Positions 58,001 to 64,000 of a stretch of DNA of 64,000 nt are shown here, piece after piece. The notes under the pieces are model-generated. The model had not been told where the DNA came from. It worked only from the letters and a program-made list of their open reading frames with translations, and did no database searches. The translations under genes were made by a program, and so were the position numbers. Positions within the stretch are counted from its first letter, which is position 1, and each line of letters starts with the position of its first letter. This stretch comes from Zhengitettix transpicula (Eukaryota > Arthropoda > Insecta > Orthoptera > Tetrigidae): the NCBI GenBank assembly GCA_037074705.1, contig CM073591.1, positions 2,782,087 to 2,846,086 of the forward strand, written 5' to 3'.

Positions 58001-60016
58001 TTTCATACAGATATCAATTTTACTGTGTATTTTAACAGTGCAAAGTAATGTATCACAATCAATATATCTCATAGTTTTGTCTTGAAGTGAACTCTCTAAT
58101 TATTTTAGAACATTTGGCTTTCCTTAAGTTCTCAATTTTCTTAATAGCCCCAGTTTATACAGCAAAACATTTTGATGGCTGACTCAGCAATCCCAGCAAG
58201 AAGGAAGCTTTCAGCTGATGACTGTAACATGGCTTACTATCAAAAAAAATTAATGGTATTTTGCAGTTAACACCACATCTGCTTTTAGACTAATCAAAAT
58301 TCTCTTAATTAGGTATTCGAATAAATAAAATAGCACATGAACATTTTCTCCTCCAAAATTGTATTTGAAGATTACATGAAAGTCAACAAATGTGTTATAT
58401 TTCTATATGAACCTAATTTAATTATTGATTACTTACCAATCATATTTTCTTCAGGGGGTTATACTTTAAACAATGTGCCCACATCTAAAAATCATTAGGC
58501 TATATAACATTAAAATTAATTTGTTTGTGTCTTCTAGAATGTTTAATTGAATATTCCCATGTTTAGAGCAAGAATTAAATTTGTAGCATTTATAGTTAAT
58601 GTTTAATGCCAATAATTAGCCAGCCCCAACTGAAGATAGGATTTGTATAAATTTTAGTTTCAGCTTCTTGTCTTGCTGTGGATTTTTCAAATGTCTTTCA
58701 AGAGTCTTAGGGTTTTCTTAGTGTCATGATCTGAGCTGAGGACCCAGATACCAGAGATGGTAGGACTAAGTTTTGAAATATACTCTCTTGGCATCAGACT
58801 TGAAAATGATTCTGTTAAAATGAAATATAAAGATGTTAATGATACAGCTAGGCATCAGATATTAAAATGAAAAATAGCCAAATAAAGACAAGAACTGATA
58901 CATAAATATCACATGTGTGATTAAAGGGTTAAAAGGTACAGAGGGGATGCACAATCTGGCAACATTGCTGCTCAATGGGTGAGTTTGTGGTGGTTACTTA
59001 ATTGGCCTAGATATTACATTTTCAGGACATGTATGACACAAGAAGCCTGATGGAAATCTTTATATGTTGATCACACATACTCACAGGGAATATTGCAGGA
59101 ACACTGGTTTTGTTCAATTGTTCAATTTTATTACTACTACTTACTCCACCATTATAAAATTAGAATTTGGAAATGCATCAGATCAAGAACTTTGGCTTTT
59201 CATTAAAAACCAAAGCTAGATAGAAATTTTATTGCACTTATCTCCAACATAAGTTTACAATTTGTAATATCATGTGCCAAAATATTGTCACAAAAACATT
59301 TTAACAGTTCCTGATAATATTTTCCAGGTTTTTATGAAAGAATGAATTTTATTGTTCAAATAAACGCACCAATAAGTACATAAAGTAACATTAATGCTGA
59401 TCTCTCGCTACCATGCCAAATTTGTCAAAATGACCACCTCACCTTGCGTTGGCGAGTTGAATGCCGAGCCAACTTCTGATGACGTATCTGTGCTTGAGCT
59501 GCTGGGTGCTGGAGATGTCTGGATTGTAAGCGGCGTGGAATAATCGGGTGGGCAAAGTGTAGATGAGGACTGCTGTGGAGCTGAAGCCTTTTCAGCACCA
59601 TCACTTCCATTGGATGAACTGTAAGCAGTTCTGCTGTTACAGACAGCACACCTTAATTAATACTGTAAGCAGTTCTGCTGTTACAGACAGCACACCTTAA
59701 TTAATACTGTTTTAAGGAATTATTACCAAACAAGTGTATGTTCCTGGACTTTCTTTTGGTTCTTACACAAGAGATTTTTTAAATGTACCTGTTAGACAAA
59801 TTTGCAGTCACCACAACCATCTGCTGTCCAGCTGCTTCCACAAGAGGTTTAGTGTCTTTGTGAGAAGTTTCCAGATCACCAACCTCATCTGTACTAACTT
59901 CCACCTCAGTTTCAGAGGACTGCATCGTTGGAACAACTGTCCTGACAGTGGTGCTTTCTGCCTGCTCTGAGTGTGACAGTTTCACCAGCTGTTGCAATGC
60001 TTCCAGAACTATCTGT
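45219..60016 (-). CDS. calypso: Calypso/BAP1 ubiquitin C-terminal hydrolase (C-terminal part)
   Basis: Seven exons join with matching phases and no stop: 60016-59789, 59633-59443, 56033-55920, 54523-54336, 50881-50726, 50056-49905 and 45318-45219 (about 375 codons). Conserved landmarks in order are [64 protein letters not shown] and a basic C-terminus ([13 protein letters not shown]). These are the linker, the C-terminal UCH37-like (ULD) domain and the positively charged tail of BAP1/Calypso. The enzyme, with ASX, forms the Polycomb repressive deubiquitinase that removes mono-ubiquitin from histone H2A on nucleosomes. The ULD binds the ASX DEUBAD domain, and the basic tail contacts the nucleosome. 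The N-terminal catalytic domain (Cys/His/Asp) is not in the window. Introns are large and filled with repeats. Confidence 0.94.
45464..46049. mobile_element. ~590-bp element with ~62-bp inverted ends, in calypso intron
   Basis: Left arm 45464-45525 (CATAGGCAAAACAAACCAAC...) is the inverse of right arm 45986-46049 (...GTTGGTTTG-like TGGTTTGTTTTGCCTATTG) with a modest number of mismatches. Inside lies a perfect hairpin (45537-45551) next to GAAA and CAGATGA boxes on the minus strand, and a SINE-like fragment (45731-45930). There is no coding capacity. It may be a MITE carrying a nested SINE, or paired LTR-like ends of a Penelope-type element. Confidence 0.65.
45731..45930 (+). repeat. SINE-like fragment with tRNA B-box
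   Basis: GGTTCAAATCCC near 45748 matches an RNA polymerase III B box, preceded by GGTTCCC. The A-box half is missing. The downstream body contains CACTCTTAAATCCAGAATGTG, a phrase related to one near 34027, and GGCCAAAGTCCTTAATGG. It is a 5'-truncated tRNA-derived SINE, not a tRNA gene. Confidence 0.55.
47040..48740 (-). pseudogene. Degenerate hAT-family transposase relic in calypso intron
   Basis: Minus-strand translation in pieces shows [22 protein letters not shown] text (about 48250-48200), [18 protein letters not shown] with [11 protein letters not shown] (about 48160-48080), [17 protein letters not shown] (about 47980-47930) and a hydrophobic C-terminal part near 47100-47300. The order (CLDITDTAQ-like box, EELL-x-TTTG-x-DI box, HLNELN-x-x-LQG box) is that of ZBED5/SCAND3-like hAT proteins. 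Stops and frameshifts are everywhere. It sits within the 4.6-kb last intron of calypso and is not an exon of it. Confidence 0.55.
49905..50056 (-). CDS. calypso: Calypso exon: second half of ULD domain
   Basis: Acceptor ATGTGCCCCTTGCAG; donor GTTAGT; 152 bp, phase 0 to 2. Encodes [20 protein letters not shown] and [20 protein letters not shown], the most conserved block of the domain, then a basic Pro-rich start of the tail. Confidence 0.97.
50057..50725. other. Calypso intron
   Basis: Intron between the two ULD exons. AT-rich; nothing else recognised. Confidence 0.8.
50726..50881 (-). CDS. calypso: Calypso exon: first half of ULD domain
   Basis: Acceptor CACTCTGTTATAG; donor GTACAA; 52 codons, phase 0 on both sides. 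Encodes [20 protein letters not shown] and [12 protein letters not shown], matching the start of the BAP1 C-terminal domain, whose helices pair with the catalytic domain and bind ASX. Confidence 0.95.
51494..51660. repeat. Snapback repeat unit 1
   Basis: Arms TTGCAATATTGGTATGGAAAGG (from 51496) and the inverse at 51637-51659 agree at 22 of 23 bases. Between them is GTGCACGGAATGG...CGACACCGCACTTCACTTTCAGGTAAGCC. Related units follow at 51840-52040, 53330-53520 and, inverted, at 60345-60480. Confidence 0.75.
51661..51710. repeat. (TA)25 microsatellite
   Basis: Uninterrupted TA repeat directly after snapback unit 1. Confidence 0.95.
51711..52040. repeat. Snapback repeat units with hammerhead-like hairpins
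   Basis: Two related modules. At 51740-51767 CTGACAA, hairpin GGGCTCAAGCCC, then CGAAAA. At 51912-51940 GTGAAGA, hairpin GGTGGCT/AGCCTCC, then CGAAAA. Each is followed by TTGAA and later by ...CACTTTCAGGTAAGC or TATCAGGTAAG. Ends with the inverse of the TATTGGTAT arm near 52015-52037. Confidence 0.65.
52041..52073. repeat. (TA)16 microsatellite
   Basis: TA repeat directly after the second snapback block. Confidence 0.93.
52620..52770 (-). repeat. Snapback-family unit, inverted
   Basis: GGAAAGAGAGACAGCAATGCC, ACTTACCTGA, and (minus strand) CAGACAA, hairpin, CGAAAATTGAGAAC at about 52733-52747. Same module as 51740-51767 in reverse orientation. Confidence 0.6.
53280..53520 (+). repeat. Snapback-family unit, diverged
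   Basis: CTGCAGCCAAGTGGTGCACTG, then GGCTACACCGAGCTTCAATT, CAGGTTAGCC and TTTCCATGCCAAT...CAATTATTTTGAC, each matching units at 51494-52040 with substitutions. Confidence 0.6.
54336..54523 (-). CDS. calypso: Calypso exon: variable linker
   Basis: Acceptor GACTATTTTCAG; donor GTGGCA, a weaker match to consensus; 188 bp, phase 1 to 0. Ser/Gly/Lys-rich ([18 protein letters not shown] to KKVRHGSLQ). Poorly conserved in general; the call rests on clean splice sites, phases and position. Confidence 0.78.
54524..55919. other. Calypso intron
   Basis: AT-rich. A 102-residue plus-strand frame at 54824-55132 shows no domain. Around 55545-55600 the phrase AAATACCACACAACGTT occurs, seen also near 22905, 33985 and 46475, so it marks a dispersed repeat that I cannot classify. 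Confidence 0.55.
55920..56033 (-). CDS. calypso: Calypso exon: linker to ULD
   Basis: Acceptor AATGTTTCTTGAAG, donor GTAAGT; 114 bp, phase 1 to 1. Encodes [19 protein letters not shown] then [18 protein letters not shown]. The alternative acceptor at 56010 was rejected because its phase does not match the preceding exon. Confidence 0.82.
56034..59442. other. Calypso intron
   Basis: Long AT-rich intron with (AC)11 at 57291-57312. A minus-strand 83-residue frame at 57313-57564 is the only one with a believable amino-acid composition, but flanking exons join in phase without it. Near 58868 AAAATAGCCAAATAAAGAC is another hit of the dispersed repeat at 46427. Confidence 0.55.
57291..57312. repeat. 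(AC)11 microsatellite
   Basis: Perfect AC dinucleotide run. Confidence 0.9.
59443..59633 (-). CDS. calypso: Calypso exon: Ser/Pro-rich linker
   Basis: Donor GTGAG after 59443. The acceptor is the NAGNAG site AACAGCAG, so the exon starts at 59633 or 59630. Encodes a Ser-rich linker ending in [20 protein letters not shown] and SAFNSPTQ, a conserved BAP1/Calypso landmark. The acceptor lies in a 44-bp tandem duplication (59618-59705). Confidence 0.9.
59618..59705. repeat. 44-bp tandem duplication across a calypso splice acceptor
   Basis: ACTGTAAGCAGTTCTGCTGT begins at 59618 and again at 59662; the full 44-bp unit is repeated exactly. The inner copy carries the acceptor of the exon 59633-59443. 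The outer copy repeats the same acceptor 44 bases upstream in the transcript. Confidence 0.93.
59789..60016 (-). CDS. calypso: Calypso exon: start of linker
   Basis: Acceptor TGTTTTCACAG; donor GTACAT; 228 bp entering in phase 2 and leaving in phase 2. It encodes [20 protein letters not shown], a block that in BAP1 directly follows the catalytic domain, then a Thr/Val/Glu-rich linker ([20 protein letters not shown]). The upstream catalytic-domain exons were not found up to 64000. Confidence 0.88.
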
Positions 60017-60344
60017 CTGTGAAAACAGAAAATATTGAGGTAAACTACTACATTAAATAACAGAAATTTTAAGGACTACTCTTAATTTTTCAGTAGGAAA
60101 AGTAAATAAGGTGTTGAAGATAGATCATATTCATATGCTGTATTAATTAGGGACCAACTCCATATATCATGATAACCTTAGGGAAGGGTTAAAATAATAA
60201 AAATCATACTGTAAAGGTTGTGGCCTAAAGAAAGGATTTACTACATTAAAAAAAAGAAAACCATTTTCACTGTGTTAATGTGGAGATTAGAAAATCCAAA
60301 TGATATAATATAAATATAAATATATATGTAAGTAAGGATATTAA

Positions 60345-60480
60345 ATTGTCAAAAATAATTGTGATATTGGCATGGGAAGGAAAGAAAGAGAGTTTGTGGC
60401 TTACCTGAAATTGAAGTACACTGTAGATACAGGGAACCGAAGGCAGTTCTTCAAATTTTCTAGCCTCATTTTTCAGGATT
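60345..60480 (-). repeat. Snapback-family unit upstream of calypso exons
   Basis: AATTGTGATATTGGCATGGGAAGG then GGCTTACCTGAAATTGAAGTACA and CAAATTTTCTAGCCTCATTTTTCAG, the inverse of the modules in 51494-52040. The hairpin stem is lost. Confidence 0.6.
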
Positions 60481-61974
60481 AAAATTATATATATTATAAT
60501 GTGTATTTATTTTAAGTTTATTTTATGATATTTAATCTAATTAATTAGAGGGGTATGGGTGCCAGTGAATAAATTGTTCATTTTCATTATTTTATTCACA
60601 CTTATATATGCTCAGCGTTTAAACAAGAGACATGGCAAAATGTATTCTACCATCTCAGGGTGGTTTTTTGTGTTTGATGGTGTAACAGAGAATGATCTAC
60701 CTACTTAATTCCTGCAATGTCAGGGGGGTTTTGAGCAAGACAACAGACCACTGTATCAACATACCAAAGATTTTGGGTTTCTCCCCAAATCCCTGGACAT
60801 TAGTGCCAGGTGGTCTTCACTTCAACTTTGTCATGCCACCAGAGCCCTTACGAAATTTCCCCAATAAAGTAAAAAGAAAATTTACTCTGATAAAAATATA
60901 AAACCATAAATTAAGGTTCATGCATTACAATATATATATTGTAATACCCATCTTGTTGATAATTATTGTTATAGGGATTTAGATTAAACAAGTTATTAAA
61001 TTTTATTAAACAAAACAATTTTATTAATCTAGAATACAACTCAAGAAAATCTGTATATTTTTTTATATCTTTTAACCCCAACAATTAAATTACACTAATA
61101 ATCCAGTTACATTTTATAAATCAGACTCTGTACCCCAGGGTCTTTACTGGGTTGATAAGGAAACGAAAAACTAAAATTTACAATTTAAACAATGCAATTA
61201 AATAAAATGAAAACGAAATCTAACAGATTACCCTTATTTAACCATTTACAGAATTTATTACTGAATGACTACTTACAATTTTATTTGGGTTTTTCAGGAA
61301 TGCACTTAATCTACAATGCCCTTCTGTGCACAGACTTTTACACACGCTTCACAGACATGTTCACTTTATCCTTTTTGATATCCTGACTCCTGACAGCTTG
61401 CATGGACTAAATTGTTTATTTTATTTTAGGCACGGCCACCATTCAATTTGACTAAATATTTATCACCGTCTCCAAGTCCTCCTCCTTTGCGGTCTACATT
61501 TCGACTCCTATGTCTTTCTCATTCAGATTCTGGCACCACACTCCACATCCATCTCCTCCCAACTCTGACTCCACACTAATAATCCTATGCACTTCCCCCT
61601 CTCCAGAATATTCATTTTTTTCAGTTTTTGAGTTTCCACGTTCGCCAAACAAACACCAACTGTTGGCTTTCTCATGCTCCGAGAGCCCCTCAATACAATT
61701 AAAATAAACATTTCCTTTTAATATAATTGTGTGTCCACAAAACTTCTGTCATTATGCCTTTAAGGTTCCATCCCGATGTCTGTCAAAACCATTAGCTCTA
61801 AGAGCTGCTAAATGACCAATTATAGTCCTCCCCTTCTCTAAGAGCCGCTTATCCATCATTTTATTATTATCTTTTTTTCATATACAAACCACTCGAGAAT
61901 CCCCAGTCTTGGTTGGTAAACAAAACTGATGAAATAAGAACAAAATTTATGTCCTTCTTAACTGGATATTACAA
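60481..61974. other. No gene recognised; probable calypso intron
   Basis: Calypso upstream exons were searched for on the minus strand (catalytic-domain blocks) and not seen. The stretch 61080-61930 is less AT-rich and repeat-like but matches nothing else in the window. Confidence 0.5.
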
Positions 61975-61993
61975 TATATATATATATATATAT
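61975..61993. repeat. Short (TA)n
   Basis: TA run immediately before the second monomer array. Confidence 0.85.
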
Positions 61994-63192
61994 GACTGAA
62001 AATTTCTACCCCCGCCCACCACCTCCAAATCCTGTCGCGTTACCACAATTAGACTCAGCGACATTCATAGTCTCTGAATTGATTCGAATCTCAGTTGTTT
62101 ATGCGTTTTTTTTTATTTAACATACCTCCACCCCACCTCTAAGATATTGAATCTCATTGATGCCGAAATATATTTATTCGAAGCAAAAATCGGCTGGTTA
62201 ACATGTCTGAAAATGTATTTGCCCGCCCAACTCTGCCAAGCCCCTCACACCACCACCAACCCCACGTTGTCATAAATACATTCACCTACATCTAAAATCT
62301 GGGATTTATTCACGTTATTTTCTCGTAACACTCCTCAACCCCCACCCTTAATTGTGATATTTCACGTGTCTCAAGGGGTTGAAATTAAAAGCAAAATCGG
62401 TAGAAATATTATCAATGACATTGTCCCCAACAAATATTTATTCACTACAAAAATCGATCGTTTAACATGTTTAAAAAATTTACACCCCCACCAACCCTTC
62501 CTTGCAAGGAGTTAAACGGTTAGTTGAATGTAATAATTTAACTCATTATCATCCATGACCTGGGATTCGACTCCAATGGCAATTGTTTTTGCAGCATTAT
62601 AACGTAATTCCACTCCACACTCACCCTTAAGGGGAGCTCCATTCCCAATCCCGACAGATGCTGAAATTATACACAGGCAAAATGTAGAGAAATTTTATGA
62701 ATCTCATTGATCCCTAAATATATTTAATAGACACAAAAAACGGCCGGTCAACTTTTTATAAAATTTCAATCCCTCGTAAACCTCCACCCAACTTAACCCA
62801 ACCCAGCGGACACCCGCGCGTTGCCCAGATTGTAATAAATTAATTCAGGGACATCCATTACCTTCGATTTGACTCGAATCTCAGTTGTTTTCGCGTTATT
62901 TTCTTGTAAATCACCTCCACCCCTATCATGCCTACAAACAACATCAACATGGGTAGAAATACTATCAACGTCAAAATCACTGGGATTTATTTATTACACG
63001 CTAATATTGATGATTTAGCATGTTTGAAAAATTCCACTCGGTCCATTCCTGCCCCAGGGGATTAAATAGGTAATTGAATATCATCTCAGATAACATCGGT
63101 TGAAACACTATCTCTTCGATCCCTAAAAATATTTATCTGACTGAAATATCGACTGTCGTAGCATGTTTAAATATTTCCACCCCCGCTTCTAG
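61994..63192 (+). repeat. ~280-bp monomer array, distal locus
   Basis: Starts GACTGAAAATTTCTACCCCC, then monomers with anchors near 62187, 62449, 62735, 63000 and 63150, the same family as 11430-15640 in the same orientation. Flanked on both sides by TA runs. No head module is visible on the left. Confidence 0.88.
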
Positions 63193-63347
63193 GGGTGGTA
63201 AACAAGTCTCACCCCAACCGTGTTTGTTTACTGGTCGTAAAGAACACGTTTACGAAATTTGGTGAAATTTGCTCCACCGGTGTAATTTGTATAAGGAACA
63301 TACAAATATACAAACATAGAAACATACATACACTCATTTTTATTTAT
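63193..63347 (+). repeat. Tail module of distal monomer array
   Basis: GTGGTAAACAAGTCTCACCCC, AAAGAACACGTTTACGAAATT, ACATACATACACTCATTTTT. Matches 12656-12825 block by block. Confidence 0.85.
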
Positions 63348-63348
63348 A

Positions 63349-63350
<2 letters not shown>

Positions 63351-63381
<31 letters not shown>
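63351..63381. repeat. (AT)n microsatellite
   Basis: AT run directly after the tail module. Confidence 0.9.
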
Positions 63382-63384
<3 letters not shown>

Positions 63385-64000
63385 TTGAAAAAAAAAGCAA
63401 TAGTAGGTATGCAAGATAAAGTGTTATTCAGAAAGTGCTAGAAAGTGGGGACAACCTAGAAGTGTGAAATTAAAACAGTTTAGTTCTAGTAAAAATTTAA
63501 GTGTGTATCCAAAACTTCGTAAACAAAAAGAGGAGATAGATATAAATGATCTGGTAGAAAAAACAAATATTGCTGTGACTTGCCAGGAAATTGTGAAACC
63601 TATTGATTTAGAAAAAAAATAGTGGACATAGATTAGGGAAAATCTCAAGAAACTACTAAAAGTAAAATTACTAAAAATAAAACAAAGTGTGAAAATTTAG
63701 AGAAAGGTATTATAGAATGAGTCGGCAAAAAAAATTTTGAGGGTAAAGAAGGAATAATCTTTGTCACTCCACACAGGGAAAAAATATGAGTATGAATGAG
63801 AAATGTATCCATTTTTCTTGTAATAATCTCTATAGACGTTTTGCAGAATATGGAAAAAATTGTATTTACGGAGGTAATGTCATGGATGAAGTAATTCATA
63901 ATTTGTGTGTTGTGACTGACAGAAGATTGAAAAATTTATCTCAAACAACTGTCAGTTTAGGTTATGCAAATAACAGAAAACCAAATATTCATGATGAGCC
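63382..64000 (+). other. Short coding-like patch of unknown origin
   Basis: About 63433-63621 has one open plus-strand frame, lysine-rich (WGQPRSVKLKQF, LRKQKEEIDINDLVEKTN, CQEIVKPIDLEKK), ending in TAG. There is no ATG at a sensible place and no domain I recognise. The following 380 bases have stops in all frames. It could be an eroded transposon gene. Confidence 0.3.

Overview
This window is eukaryotic nuclear DNA, almost certainly from an insect or close arthropod with a repeat-rich, intron-rich genome. There are no operons, and coding sequence is sparse and split by GT-AG introns. Two host genes are recognisable, both on the minus strand. One is a connectin-like leucine-rich-repeat cell-adhesion gene (18002-21574, 5' end missing). 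The other is the C-terminal part of calypso/BAP1, the Polycomb H2A deubiquitinase (seven exons, 45219-60016; its catalytic-domain exons are not in the window). In both genes every splice phase joins correctly, and neither has an internal stop.

Most of the rest is mobile or repetitive DNA. Positions 1-6095 and 24098-32682 are two copies of a segmental duplication. Their first 4636 bases are practically identical, while the rest is diverged and interrupted by insertions. They carry a MITE-like element and a dead Jockey-type RT fragment. Positions 6621-10926 hold a full-length but frameshifted Jockey-clade LINE (minus strand) with a perfect 14-bp target-site duplication. Positions 11430-15640 and 61994-63347 hold arrays of ~280-bp monomers with recognisable head and tail modules. 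Other elements include a ~570-bp TIR element family (at least seven copies), a 1282-bp Tc1/mariner-type element with ~80-bp TIRs and TA flanks (37466-38747), two LTR-like sequences (34408-34927, 36442-37133), a small TA-flanked MITE (40432-40750), a degenerate hAT transposase and a MADF-like pseudogene.

Layout: duplication copy A (1-6095); LINE (6621-10926); satellite-like array (11430-15640); TIR element (16110-16671); connectin exons (18002-21574); TIR element (22928-23429); duplication copy B (24098-32682); LTR-like, mariner and MITE cluster (34408-41135); calypso with repeat-filled introns (45219-60016); second array (61994-63347).

The observations most worth a second look are: hairpins flanked by CTGANGA-like and GAAA boxes in repeats in and near calypso, resembling eroded hammerhead ribozymes; the sharp identity step in the segmental duplication; the head-monomer-tail architecture of the ~280-bp arrays; a 44-bp tandem duplication spanning a calypso splice acceptor that is also a NAGNAG site; and a TAATG stop/start overlap between the two LINE ORFs. 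No CRISPR, rRNA or intact tRNA gene was seen.
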